DNA of 64,000 bases from Comamonadaceae bacterium (GTDB lineage: Bacteria > Pseudomonadota > Gammaproteobacteria > Burkholderiales > Burkholderiaceae_C), in NCBI GenBank assembly GCA_027484575.1, contig JAIXSQ010000004.1, positions 1 to 64,000 on the forward strand, read 5' to 3'. The stretch's first letter is position 1, and the number at the start of each line of letters is the position of its first letter. Shown here piece by piece: positions 53,035 through 62,213 of the stretch. The notes beneath the pieces were generated by a model that had not been told where the DNA came from, did no database searches, and saw only the letters and a program-made list of their open reading frames with translations. The position numbers and the translations under genes were made by a program.

Positions 53035-53976
53035 ATGGAAGACGATCCGGAAACCGCCGGCGATCGCCGGCAGACATTGCAGACGATTCAGATGCTGCGC
53101 GAAGTGATCGACGGCGATCCCTTTGCGATCGTGGCACAGCGATGGGGGCTGTCGCGGTCAGCCGTCGACCGGCGCATCAAAGGCCTGGCGGTCCAGCTCA
53201 CGCAGGCGGTGGGCGTCGATGGCCTGCAGGAGAGCGGCGCCGCCTTCGTGAAGCGCCTGCGCACGCACCGGGACGCGATCCTGCAGGCGCTGGAGCACTT
53301 CGATCCTGCGCAGGTGAGCTCCCAACGCGAAGCCCGAGTGCTCAAGCTCGACGAGGTCGACCTCGGGGCGCGCCGCGTGCGCAGCCGGTCGACGCGGCCC
53401 CTGCACGATCTGGCGCTCTACTACCTGCCCTTCGCGACCGGCCTGCGCCCGCTGGAGGTCGCGCGCCTGACGGTGGGCGACTACCTGCTGGAGGACGGCA
53501 GCGTGCGGCGGGAGTCGAGGGTGCGCGCCGATGTCGCGATCAACGGCAGGGACCGGCCGCTGTTCTTCAACCACCGGCGTCTCGACGAGGCGCTCGGCGC
53601 CTACCTCGACGAGCGCATCCGTGCCGGCCACGGCCTCGGCGAGGCCGAGCACTGGCGCGGGCTGGACCCGCTCGGCCCGTTGTTCCTGGGCGCCGAGGGC
53701 GAGGTCTATCCGATCACGCCGAACGGCGGCGAAGGCCAGAACCGCTACGTCTGCCGTCCCCTGCTGGAGACATACCGCAAGATCTTCCGCCAAGCCGACA
53801 TACCCGGTCTGTGCACGCAGTCGGCACGGCTGACCCTGATGTCGCGGATGTACGAGCGTGGCGCCGACGAGGATCAGGTCGGGCTGGTGCTGGGCATCGC
53901 CGATCGTAGTGCCGTGCGCGAGCAACTGCCCAGGCCGCGACCCGAGCTGGCCAAGGTGCTCGAGGAGCTGACGTGA
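53035..53976 (+). CDS. Tyrosine-recombinase-like protein lacking key catalytic residues
   Basis: A 313-residue protein starting at an ATG with AGGGAG upstream. The N-terminal part has an HTH-like segment (IVAQRWGLSRSAVDRRIKGL). The C-terminal half follows the phage integrase fold: FATGLRPLEVARLTVGDYL carries the first catalytic arginine. Where active enzymes have HxxR, this has QSAR (in CTQSARLTLMSRMYERGA); the next box is LVLGIADRSAVREQL instead of one with a conserved H/W; and no nucleophilic tyrosine is visible near the end. It may be a non-catalytic DNA-binding relative. Confidence 0.6.
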   Translation: MEDDPETAGDRRQTLQTIQMLREVIDGDPFAIVAQRWGLSRSAVDRRIKGLAVQLTQAVGVDGLQESGAAFVKRLRTHRDAILQALEHFDPAQVSSQREARVLKLDEVDLGARRVRSRSTRPLHDLALYYLPFATGLRPLEVARLTVGDYLLEDGSVRRESRVRADVAINGRDRPLFFNHRRLDEALGAYLDERIRAGHGLGEAEHWRGLDPLGPLFLGAEGEVYPITPNGGEGQNRYVCRPLLETYRKIFRQADIPGLCTQSARLTLMSRMYERGADEDQVGLVLGIADRSAVREQLPRPRPELAKVLEELT

Positions 53977-54008
53977 TGCGGCGCGCGCGCTGACAGGCTG
54001 ATACGGCG

Positions 54009-55307
54009 ATGGAGTCGGCGATGGACGGACAGCGCTTCGCGATGGGTGGGCGAGTGGTCGACGCCGACGACCCGCAGCTGCAGGACCTGCTGGCTCAGGC
54101 CTACGAGGCGCCGGGCCGGCCGCGCTGCCTGTGCGTGGCAGGCGGCGTCGAGATGTACGTCGCCTTCCATCGCTGCTACCAGATCAAGCGCATGCCCGAG
54201 ACCGGGGACCGGCACCACCCCGCTTGCCCGAGCTACGAGCCAGGGCCCGCGAGGTCAGGCCTGGGCGAACTGGTCGGCGAGGCCGTCGTTCAACTGGACC
54301 CGTCACGGGTGGAACTGCACGTGGACTTCCCGTGGGCGCGTGTGCCCGGGCGGGCGGGGGTGAGCCGAGAGCTTGCGGAGCCGTCCGAGGTCGGCCGCAC
54401 CCGTCGCCGGATGAGCCTGCGGGCGCTGATGCACTTCCTGTTCGAGCGGGCCGGCTTCAACCGCTGGTCGCCGGCGATGGCCGGCAAGCGCAACCAGGCG
54501 GTGCTTCACAAGTACCTGATGCAGGCCGCCGAGGCCATCCAGGTGAAGGGCGAGCCGCTGTCGAACCGGCTGTACGTGCCGGAAGCCTTCAGCGAGACCG
54601 CGAAGGCCGAGCAGGCCGAACGGCGCCGTGCCCGGCTGTCGGTACTGCAGCCGCACGACGGGCGTCAGCCGCTGGTGGTGGTTCTGGGCGAGTTCAAGGG
54701 CTGGGAGTCGGCACCCGCTGGCGCGCGCATCTGGATCCGCCACATGCCGGACGCCCCCTTGCTGGCAGACGCGCGGACCTGGGCGCGGGTGCAGCGCGGC
54801 TTCGCGCCACTCTTCGAGGCGCTCGACTCGGACGGAGGGCGAGGGCTGCGTCTGATGTTGGCGGCGCTGATCCGGGCACGCCGGGAGCACACCTACGAGA
54901 TCGACCTCGCCAGCCTCATGCTGACCAGCGAGGAGTGGATCCCGCTGGAGGGTGTGCACGAGGCGCCGCTGGTCCGAGCGCTGGTGGCGCAGGGGAGGCG
55001 GTTCGTGAAGCCACTGCGGTACGACGCGCGATCGGTGGCCGGGTTCGCGAATGCCATCCTGCTGGACGTGGGCGCGGAGCCGGTCGACCTCCATGTCGTC
55101 AGCAGCTTCATGGGCGAGGCCGAACAGGGTGCCAAGCGAAGGGCATTCGAGTCTGCCCGGGCCAGGTCCTGGCTCTGGTTGCCCGGCGAGGCCATGCCGG
55201 TCCTGCCCGGCCCGTCGACGAGGCTCACCGCTGGAGCGGCGGCATGCAGTTCGCATGCAGGCCCGACAACCGTCCGACCGAACCCCGCAGGCCGGGGTCC
55301 TGACTGA
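54009..55307 (+). CDS. DUF1173 conjugative element protein
   Basis: A 432-residue protein with an N-terminal cysteine/histidine cluster (CLCVAGGVEMYVAFHRCYQI and HHPACPSY, about 40-80), probably zinc binding, and a larger C-terminal domain with LRALMHFLFERAGFNRWSP and SVAGFANAILLDV. This is the DUF1173 layout seen on conjugative elements. Function unknown. The ATG at 54009 is used; 54021 is possible. Its last 83 bases overlap the 3' end of the opposing gene. Confidence 0.75.
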   Translation: MESAMDGQRFAMGGRVVDADDPQLQDLLAQAYEAPGRPRCLCVAGGVEMYVAFHRCYQIKRMPETGDRHHPACPSYEPGPARSGLGELVGEAVVQLDPSRVELHVDFPWARVPGRAGVSRELAEPSEVGRTRRRMSLRALMHFLFERAGFNRWSPAMAGKRNQAVLHKYLMQAAEAIQVKGEPLSNRLYVPEAFSETAKAEQAERRRARLSVLQPHDGRQPLVVVLGEFKGWESAPAGARIWIRHMPDAPLLADARTWARVQRGFAPLFEALDSDGGRGLRLMLAALIRARREHTYEIDLASLMLTSEEWIPLEGVHEAPLVRALVAQGRRFVKPLRYDARSVAGFANAILLDVGAEPVDLHVVSSFMGEAEQGAKRRAFESARARSWLWLPGEAMPVLPGPSTRLTAGAAACSSHAGPTTVRPNPAGRGPD

Positions 55308-55896
55308 CGATCACGATGACGTTGGCCAGCATCAGCGAGAGCAGGTTGCGGTTCTGCAGCACGGACGTCAGCTTTCCTGCCGGGTAGCCGCGAAGGGCGT
55401 GGACAACCAGATGGACGCCCCCGTGCACGAACGAGTGCATCACCTTGACCGTGCCATGCAGTCGCTTCAGTTCGGTGGCTGCCGGGCCGGCGACCGCACC
55501 GATGGCGTCGATCATGGCGGGGATGGGTGGCCCCATCTGGGGTTCCGAGAGTTCGCCGTCCGGCACCGCCGCGGAGAACTTGTCCAGCCAGTCCTCCTTG
55601 GCAGCGTGAAGCACCCAGGCGGCACGGACAACCGCCTCGAATTGCAGGCGGATCAGGCTGAGTGCGGTTCCCGTCAGGCCGGCTTCGATCAGGACCCGAT
55701 GCGCGATCGCATGCTCGATCGCCGAACGACAGAAGGCCAGGCAGATGGTCGAGCGTCGGGACGATGTGTTCCAGCCGGCTCGCAGCAGTGCGAGCAGATC
55801 ATCGTCGAAGGCCTCGGAGGCGGCGAGTACCCGCCGCAGTTGCTCGTCGTCCTTGTCTGCGCTGTCTTCTGGGCTTGAGGGCGACTCGGCTTGCAT
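55225..55896 (-). CDS. Helical protein of unknown function
   Basis: A 223-residue soluble, mainly helical protein. AGLTGTALSLIRLQFEAVVRAAWVL and KVMHSFVHGGVHLVVHAL recall DUF5677/DUF6988-type proteins; the precise family is not certain. It runs opposite to both neighbours and its 3' end overlaps the DUF1173 gene by 83 bp. Being a single inserted minus-strand gene in a plus-strand module, it looks like cargo. Confidence 0.6.
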   Translation of the reverse strand: MQAESPSSPEDSADKDDEQLRRVLAASEAFDDDLLALLRAGWNTSSRRSTICLAFCRSAIEHAIAHRVLIEAGLTGTALSLIRLQFEAVVRAAWVLHAAKEDWLDKFSAAVPDGELSEPQMGPPIPAMIDAIGAVAGPAATELKRLHGTVKVMHSFVHGGVHLVVHALRGYPAGKLTSVLQNRNLLSLMLANVIVIVSQDPGLRGSVGRLSGLHANCMPPLQR

Positions 55897-56049
55897 GGAA
55901 GGGGCGGGTTCGGGCGATGCGACTGCGCAGGCCCATGGCGTTCGTGACGATTCGCATCATGGCATCCGGGCAGCAACCGGGGTTGAAAGCACGGGTCGAG
56001 GCGGGACGATGGTTCGTCGGAATCCCCCGACGCCCACCGAGGAACGCCG

Positions 56050-57363
56050 ATGGCCACTTCTCCATCCCCCGGTCCCCGGCCCGCCGTCGTGCTGCACGGC
56101 GGGCCTGTCGCTCTGCCCACCCTGCTGGGTCATGGTACGAACGGAACGCCTCGCCTGCCCACGGGCGGCAAGATCCGCGCGGGCATCAAGGTCCTGACCC
56201 GCCGGGCCGCCGAGGTGCCGCGTGCACAGGCAATCTACGACCAGGGCCTGAGCCGGGGCCAGTCGTTCGACCAGATCGAGCGTGCGCTGGCCGAGGCCTG
56301 CCCTGAGCTCAAGAGCCCGCTGGTTCCACACAACGTACCGTGGTTCACCGTGCGCGCCCAGGACTTCCCGAACCCCGAACTGGCGACGCAGATCCTCGAC
56401 CTCCATGGCGAGGACCGCGGCGAGGGCCGGCGCCTCTACCGCTTCCCGGTGGTGTTCCCGACCGATCGCTGGCAGAGCGTGATGCCGCATGAACTCGCGA
56501 CGTGGGGTGCGCAGGACAAGCGCTTCTGGTCCGAGTATTCGACCGACGGACGGTGGCGCCACTGCATGACGCACGCACCGGTGCCGGTGAACGCGACCGG
56601 GCGCCGCACGGTGCGGCTGTTCGGCGGCCGCAAGGCGATCCCGCGCGAGGACAACGGCGGGCTGTGCCAGCCGGAGTCCTGCCCGGAGTACCAGCAGCGG
56701 CAGTGCAATCTCACCGGACGCTTCCTGTTCTTCATCCCCGGCATCCGCTCGATCAGCGCCTTCGAGCTGCACACGCGCAGCTTCTACGCGATGAATGCGG
56801 CGATCCGCACCTTCGAGACCGTGGCGTTCCTGCGGGGTGGCCGGCTCGCCGGCTTCCTGGACCGCCAGGGCACGCCGTTCTACCTGACCAAGCGGCTGAT
56901 GGAGGTGGCGCACATCGATGACCAGGGGCGGCCTGTCCGGGTGCCACAGTGGATCATCGAACTGGAAGCGCCGGTCGACGTGGCGACGCTGATGCGGGAG
57001 CAGGACGATCAGGACACCGTGCTCCTGCAGGCCGATGTTGCCGCCCGCGTGCTCCAGGGGCACCGGGAGGAAGCGTCCGCGACGCCAGGGAAGGGGCCAG
57101 AGTCCGTCGACGAACCTGTGGCTGCGAGCGATCCCACGGCAGACGGCATGCCGCCCACGCTGGAGCATGTGCTCGGGCGGCTGACCGCGATGGGCGTGCC
57201 TGCTCAGACCTGGATGAGCTATGCGGCCACGCGGTGGGGTCCTGGGTGGAAGCTCAATCCGCAGGGGCGGGCGCGGGCCTTCGGCGAGCTGGAGCGCTTC
57301 CGGAACGATCCGAAGGGCTACGCGGACAAGGTCAACGCCGAACTGCAGCAGGTGGCATCGTGA
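56050..57363 (+). CDS. Cysteine-motif protein, possible recombination directionality factor
   Basis: A 437-residue protein. The centre has a four-cysteine-type segment CQPESCPEYQQRQCNLTG followed by RFLFFIPGIRSISAFELHTR, which recalls Gp3-like recombination directionality factors and the proteins annotated as hydrolase/metal-binding on conjugative elements. A glycine-rich N-terminal region (GGKIRAGIKVLTRRA) also fits. The C-terminus is linker-like then helical. It is coupled to the SbcD-like gene by GTGA. Its use as a directionality factor is an inference. Confidence 0.6.
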   Translation: MATSPSPGPRPAVVLHGGPVALPTLLGHGTNGTPRLPTGGKIRAGIKVLTRRAAEVPRAQAIYDQGLSRGQSFDQIERALAEACPELKSPLVPHNVPWFTVRAQDFPNPELATQILDLHGEDRGEGRRLYRFPVVFPTDRWQSVMPHELATWGAQDKRFWSEYSTDGRWRHCMTHAPVPVNATGRRTVRLFGGRKAIPREDNGGLCQPESCPEYQQRQCNLTGRFLFFIPGIRSISAFELHTRSFYAMNAAIRTFETVAFLRGGRLAGFLDRQGTPFYLTKRLMEVAHIDDQGRPVRVPQWIIELEAPVDVATLMREQDDQDTVLLQADVAARVLQGHREEASATPGKGPESVDEPVAASDPTADGMPPTLEHVLGRLTAMGVPAQTWMSYAATRWGPGWKLNPQGRARAFGELERFRNDPKGYADKVNAELQQVAS

Positions 57364-58823
57364 GCGCGTCGGAACGACCGCCAGGCGGAACCGGTGCGCA
57401 CCGTGCGGAAGTGCCGCGCATCCCGCATCGGCATCCGCGAGCGCACGGTTCGCACCGTCAGGCGCATCGCTTGCGGGTGGCGCACCTGTCCGACCTGCAC
57501 TACGGACCTCGGCATCTGGAGGAGGCCGATCGCTGCTTCTCGGCAGCCGTGGACCGCGCCATCGAACTCGCCGTCGATGTTGCCGTGATCTCCGGGGACG
57601 CCACCGATCACGCCCTCGATCTGCATGCGCCCGCGGCATTGCGGCTGCTGGCGCAGGTGCGACGGCTGGCCGACTATTGCCCGGTGCTGATGCTCCAGGG
57701 CACGTGGTCGCACGAGCCGCCCGGCACGCTGTCCGTGTTCACGATGCTGGGCAGCCGCCATCGGGTCTTCGTCGCGGACCGGATCGGTCAGGTGGCGTTG
57801 ATGGGCTGCGCATCGTCCCGGGACCTGTCGGCGACCGATGCGTCAGCCGCCGACCTGTGGCTCGCGTCCGAAGGCCCGCGATTCGCAGAGGTGCCGCCTG
57901 GCGCAAGGGCACTGTTCACCTGCATTCCGTCGATCAACAAGGCGGCCGTCGCGGCAGCGGTCGGCGCTACCGCTGCCGCTGAGGCCCAGGGCGAGCAGTT
58001 GGCCCGGCTGCTGCAGGGCTACGCCGGCATCCACGGCGTAGCCAGGGCTGCTGGCGTGCCGACGCTCGTGGCGTCGCATGGCACTGTCTTCGGCTGCGTG
58101 ACCGAGCATGGCGTGCCGATGGCCGGCTTCGACCACGAGTTCACCACCGGTGCACTGTTCAGCGCCGGCGCGCAGGGCACCTTGCTCGGCCACATACATC
58201 GGCACCAGGCCTGGACCCAAGGGGAGGGCGGGCGGCGCCAGTGCATCGCCTACGCTGGGTCGATCGGTCGCTTCCACCACGGTGAGCAGGGCGACAAGGG
58301 GTTCCTGCTGTGGGAATTCGGACCAGACGGGGTGGACTGTCGCCTCGAACCGACCCCTGCGAGACGGACGCTGGACATCGTGTTCGAAGGTCGGCCCGAC
58401 CTGGACCAGTTGCGAGAGGCGGTTCGGGCGCAGGAACTGGCCGGCGTCAGCGTGCGGGTCCGATGGACAGTGGCCGACGAGGACCGGCACGAGGTCGACC
58501 GCGGTGCAATCGAGCGTGCCCTGTCCGGCGCCGCCGATGTCCAGCTCGAAGGGCGGATCGTGCCCGTGGTGCGCACCCGCGCGCCCGGCATCTCGCAACT
58601 CGTCAGCCTGGCCGACAAGGTGAGGGCCTGGGCCACGGCGACGGAGGTCCACGCGCCGCCGCTGCTGGAGTGCCTGGAACGGGTGACGACGACCGAACCC
58701 GAGGACATCGTTTCGAAGGTCCTGGCGGGCGCCGATGTCGGTGCCAAGGCACAGGGTGACCTTGACCCGACCGAGAAGGGTCCGAGACTGGACCTCTTCG
58801 AGACGGCCAGCAACGGCGCCTGA
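57360..58823 (+). CDS. SbcD/Mre11-like metallophosphoesterase
   Basis: A 487-residue protein with calcineurin-like phosphoesterase motifs: HLSDLHYG near 41-48, VISGDATDH near 76-84, and GHIHRHQ near 278-284. The GNHD box of typical enzymes is here GTWSHE, a variation seen in some phage and plasmid relatives. With the SbcC-like ATPase next door it should form an Mre11-Rad50-type nuclease acting on DNA ends or hairpins. The GTG start overlaps the preceding stop, with AGGTGG upstream. Confidence 0.85.
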   Translation: MSASERPPGGTGAHRAEVPRIPHRHPRAHGSHRQAHRLRVAHLSDLHYGPRHLEEADRCFSAAVDRAIELAVDVAVISGDATDHALDLHAPAALRLLAQVRRLADYCPVLMLQGTWSHEPPGTLSVFTMLGSRHRVFVADRIGQVALMGCASSRDLSATDASAADLWLASEGPRFAEVPPGARALFTCIPSINKAAVAAAVGATAAAEAQGEQLARLLQGYAGIHGVARAAGVPTLVASHGTVFGCVTEHGVPMAGFDHEFTTGALFSAGAQGTLLGHIHRHQAWTQGEGGRRQCIAYAGSIGRFHHGEQGDKGFLLWEFGPDGVDCRLEPTPARRTLDIVFEGRPDLDQLREAVRAQELAGVSVRVRWTVADEDRHEVDRGAIERALSGAADVQLEGRIVPVVRTRAPGISQLVSLADKVRAWATATEVHAPPLLECLERVTTTEPEDIVSKVLAGADVGAKAQGDLDPTEKGPRLDLFETASNGA

Positions 58824-58901
58824 ACAGCACCCGAAGGGCGCCCAGGCCGCTTCACTGCCCACCACACCCATCGCGCCGCCCAGCGGCGCAGGAGACATGC
58901 C

Positions 58902-61391
58902 ATGCAACCTCTCTCACTCAGGCTCCGAGGCTTCCGGGGTATCCGCGACGGCCTCGGGCTGGACGAGCTGACCCTCGATCTGGAGCGGCTGGCCGATGGC
59001 GCCGCGCTGGTCGCCATCGCAGGCGCCAACGGCCGCGGCAAGTCCACGGTGATGGACAACCTGCATCCCTACCTGACCATGCCGTCGCGGGCGGCGCAGG
59101 CCGGGCCGGGCGGCTTTTCGTACTACGACCAGGTCTGTCTGCCCGAGAACGAGAAGGACCTGCACTGGGCCCACGCAGGGGGCTGCTACCGATCGCAGGT
59201 GGTCATCCGCATGAACGGCCGCACCGCAAGCCGACGCAGGACCGAGGCCTACCTGCTGACACTGGACGACGCCGGCACGTGGTCTCCTGCCGCGCTGCCA
59301 GACGGCACCGTCTCCGATGGCAAGGTCGAGACCTATGCGCGATGCGTCGAGGCCATCTGCGGGCCGGCGGACACCTTCTTCACGTCGGTCTTCTCTGCAC
59401 AAGGGAAGCGGCAGCTCAGCACCTACCGAAACGGCGAGATCAAGGCCCTGCTGGCCGATCTGCTGGGGCAGGAGGACATCCGCGCACTCGGTCAGAAGGC
59501 GGGCGAGACGGCGCGGCAGCTGAAGGCGGCGCTGGCGGCGTTGCGCGCCGAGGGAGCCGCGCTCGATGCCGAGCGCCAGCGGTTGGAGGATGAGGCCCGT
59601 CGCTGGCAGGGTGCGGACGAGAGGGTCAAGGCGGCGCAAGACAGCCGGCGGGCAGCCCACGAAAAACTGGAGGCTGCACGAACGCACGAGGCGTCATTGA
59701 TGGCCTTGCAGGAGCAGGCGAAGGCTGTCGAGAGCCGGCGAGCGCAGTTGCTGGAGGAACTGGCCTGCGCCCGTGCCGTGGGTGATCGCACCCTGCAGGA
59801 CCTTCGTGCGCAGGATCGGGAGGCAACGGATCGGCTCGCACGGCTCGACAGCCGTGTGGCGCAGCGTGTCGCGCAGGCCAGGGCGCAGCGCGAACGACTG
59901 GAGGCCCGCATCCGCTCCCTGCAGCGGGTGCTGGCGGACGAGGCCGTGGTCGCTCGAGCCGGCCGCCGTCTGCCGCTGGCTACAGAGGTGGTGCGTCGCC
60001 GCGAGGACCGCGTGCTGGCGCTTCGGGATGCCGTCCAGGACCTTGCGAGTCGTCGCGATGCCGTCGCAGGGCTCGGGCAGCGACTGGCATCGCTCGAGCG
60101 CGAGGCGGGGCAGGCCGCGCTCCAGGCGGAAGACCTGAGTCGCCGCCTGGCCCTGAGCAACCGCGTGCCCTGCAGCGGCATGCCCATGCAGGGTCAATGC
60201 ACCCTGCTGTCGGACGCACGCGAAGCGGCCGCGCTGGCGCCGAGCGCCCAGCAGCGCATTCGTCAACTCGCTGCGGAGCGGGACAGTCTTCGCCTGGACC
60301 TGCAAGCCCTGCAAGCGGCGGTGAGCCTCAACATCGGCGCACCGCAGAGCCTGAGCCTGGCCGAGTGCCAGTCGAGGCGAGCCCTGGCCCGTCAGACGGC
60401 CTATGCCGCCTTGGCTGCGCGCGGGGCGGAGATGCGTCAGGCCCGCGCGGGTCTTGTCGAAGCGCAGGACGAACTGGCCTTGCTGCCGCCAGCCCCAGCC
60501 ACCGACGCGTCGGCCAAGTCGTGCATCGCGATCGACTCCGACTCCGAAGCGGCCGAGCGCCAGCAGATCATCGCCAGCCGGATGCGCGTTGCCGAGCGTG
60601 TCTCTCTGCTGGACGCTCAGACCCAGGCGCCCATCCAGCGACTCCAGACCGCGATCGACGCACTGCCGTCGCCGCTGGACGCCGCTCGGCTCGCACAGGC
60701 CCGGGCTCAGGTGGAGCGCTGGCAAGGTGTCCTGGACGAGGCGGAGCGCTCGCATCTGGCCGCTGTCCGCGACGCGCAGGCGCTTGCCGCTCTGTCGGAC
60801 CAGTTGAAGGAGCACGGCCGGCGGCGCGACGCAGCCGCGGCTCGCACGGCACGGGTGGAGCAGGAACTCGCCAACTGGCTGCTGTTCGCCCGCTGCATGG
60901 GCAACGATGGCCTGATCGCGCTGGCCATCGACGATGCGGGGCCGACCTTGTCCGGCCTGGTGAACGACCTGCTGCTGGCCTGCTATGGCCCGCGATTCAC
61001 CGTGGCCATCGAGACCTTGCAGGAGACGGCCAAGGGAGCGCAGCGAGAAGGCTTCGACATCCGCGTCTATGACGCAGAGTCGGGCGAGGACAAGAGCGTC
61101 ACGGCGATGAGCGGCGGCGAAAGGGTCTGGATCAACGAGTGCCTGGTGAGGGCCGTGGCGCTGTACCTGGCGCAGAACACCGGCCGGCGCTACGACACCC
61201 TGTTCTCCGATGAGACCGATGGGCCGTTGGACCCGGAGCGCAAGCGGATGTTCCTGGCGATGAAGCGGCGCGTGCTGGAACTGGGTGGCTACGCTCGCGA
61301 ATTCTTCGTGTCGCAGACGCCGCAGCTGACGGCGATGGCGGATGCGGTCATCGATCTGGAGGCGATGTCCGCGGCAGGATGTGCTGACTGA
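58902..61391 (+). CDS. SbcC/Rad50-like ATPase
   Basis: An 829-residue SMC-type ATPase. Walker A is GANGRGKST at about 39-47; long coiled coils fill about 195-400 and 470-680; the zinc hook is CSGMPMQGQC near 424-433; the ABC signature is MSGGERVW near 735-742; Walker B is LFSDETDGPLD near 766-776. It is shorter than E. coli SbcC (1048) because of shorter coils. It works with the SbcD-like protein, probably in processing or protecting the element's DNA. Confidence 0.9.
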   Translation: MQPLSLRLRGFRGIRDGLGLDELTLDLERLADGAALVAIAGANGRGKSTVMDNLHPYLTMPSRAAQAGPGGFSYYDQVCLPENEKDLHWAHAGGCYRSQVVIRMNGRTASRRRTEAYLLTLDDAGTWSPAALPDGTVSDGKVETYARCVEAICGPADTFFTSVFSAQGKRQLSTYRNGEIKALLADLLGQEDIRALGQKAGETARQLKAALAALRAEGAALDAERQRLEDEARRWQGADERVKAAQDSRRAAHEKLEAARTHEASLMALQEQAKAVESRRAQLLEELACARAVGDRTLQDLRAQDREATDRLARLDSRVAQRVAQARAQRERLEARIRSLQRVLADEAVVARAGRRLPLATEVVRRREDRVLALRDAVQDLASRRDAVAGLGQRLASLEREAGQAALQAEDLSRRLALSNRVPCSGMPMQGQCTLLSDAREAAALAPSAQQRIRQLAAERDSLRLDLQALQAAVSLNIGAPQSLSLAECQSRRALARQTAYAALAARGAEMRQARAGLVEAQDELALLPPAPATDASAKSCIAIDSDSEAAERQQIIASRMRVAERVSLLDAQTQAPIQRLQTAIDALPSPLDAARLAQARAQVERWQGVLDEAERSHLAAVRDAQALAALSDQLKEHGRRRDAAAARTARVEQELANWLLFARCMGNDGLIALAIDDAGPTLSGLVNDLLLACYGPRFTVAIETLQETAKGAQREGFDIRVYDAESGEDKSVTAMSGGERVWINECLVRAVALYLAQNTGRRYDTLFSDETDGPLDPERKRMFLAMKRRVLELGGYAREFFVSQTPQLTAMADAVIDLEAMSAAGCAD

Positions 61392-61427
61392 TCCACGATC
61401 GATGCAGCTCGGCGCGTGATTGACATC

Positions 61428-61642
61428 GGAGCGTTCCCGTCAGGACGTCATCTGGCGCCGGAGTCTAGGCGTTGCGCACCGATGGCTGCCAGCAGTTCTA
61501 CGGGTGCGAGCAATGCCACGCGGCTCTCGAGATCAGGCCGGACAGCTGTGTCAATTTCACCACCGGCACCTTGCCTTGTTCGCCGATCCGGCTGCAGCGA
61601 CAGCATGGCACGGCGACTGGTCCCGATTCGTGCTGTGCCTGA
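61428..61642 (+). pseudogene. Remnant of a GDCCVxC-type cysteine-rich small gene
   Basis: Translated from about 61464 to the stop at 61640-61642, the sequence reads TDGCQQFYGCEQCHAALEIR, then DSCVNFTTGTLPCSPIR and ends DSCCA. This parallels the small GDCCVxC proteins (TD-x-CQ-x-FYxCxxC, GDCCVFCSYGxVPCPP, ending CC). Upstream, in another frame, is FPSGRHLAPE, a match to the expected CPxCGH head with its cysteines changed. A frame shift and the lost cysteines mark it as a pseudogene. The family is often found with metal-resistance genes. Confidence 0.55.
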
Positions 61643-61721
61643 GCAGACCAGGTGCATTGCTGCGAGCCGAGTTCGGTGGGCATTCGAGCGATTGCTCACA
61701 CTTTGCGCTATCGTCTTCAGT

Positions 61722-62144
61722 GTGAAATTCAGCTCGCGCCTTCGTGCCCGCCTCATCGGCATCCTGTCGATGGCCTTGCTGTTTTCCCAGATCGCCGTTG
61801 CCGCCTACGCCTGCCCGGCCCTGGGCGAGCGCGCCGACACGGGCGCTGCCGACATCGCAGCCATGGCAGGGATGCCCTGCGCGGAGATGATGGCCGCCGG
61901 GGAGCCGCTCGATCCCGCGCAGCCGACGCTCTGCCTGCAGCACTGCCAGTTCGGATCGACCTCGTACGTGGCCGATCACGTGCCGTCGATGTTCGCTCCG
62001 GTGACGGCCTTCCCCGCCTTGTTCACCGTCTCCTTCGACGAACGGCTCCACCTCGCCCTGCGTTCCTGGGCCGAGGATGACCACCTGCGGGACCGACCTC
62101 CGCCTCTCGCGCACAGCATCGCGCACTGCTGCTATCGCATTTGA
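61722..62144 (+). CDS. Small secreted cysteine-containing protein of a metal efflux operon
   Basis: A 140-residue protein from a GTG at 61722. It has a signal peptide (LIGILSMALLFSQIAVAAYA) and cysteines in MPCAEMM, LCLQHCQFG and the C-terminal HCCYRI. I recognise the type from the heads of copper/silver or cobalt/zinc efflux operons but not a named family. It stands 69 bp before the outer-membrane efflux gene. A metal-binding periplasmic role is likely (inference). Confidence 0.6.
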   Translation: MKFSSRLRARLIGILSMALLFSQIAVAAYACPALGERADTGAADIAAMAGMPCAEMMAAGEPLDPAQPTLCLQHCQFGSTSYVADHVPSMFAPVTAFPALFTVSFDERLHLALRSWAEDDHLRDRPPPLAHSIAHCCYRI

Positions 62145-62213
62145 TCTCCTGAAGCCGCCCGCTTGAGGGGTCGCGGTTTTGCCGCGGCCCTGTTCCGGAC
62201 TTCAGGAGTTCCC

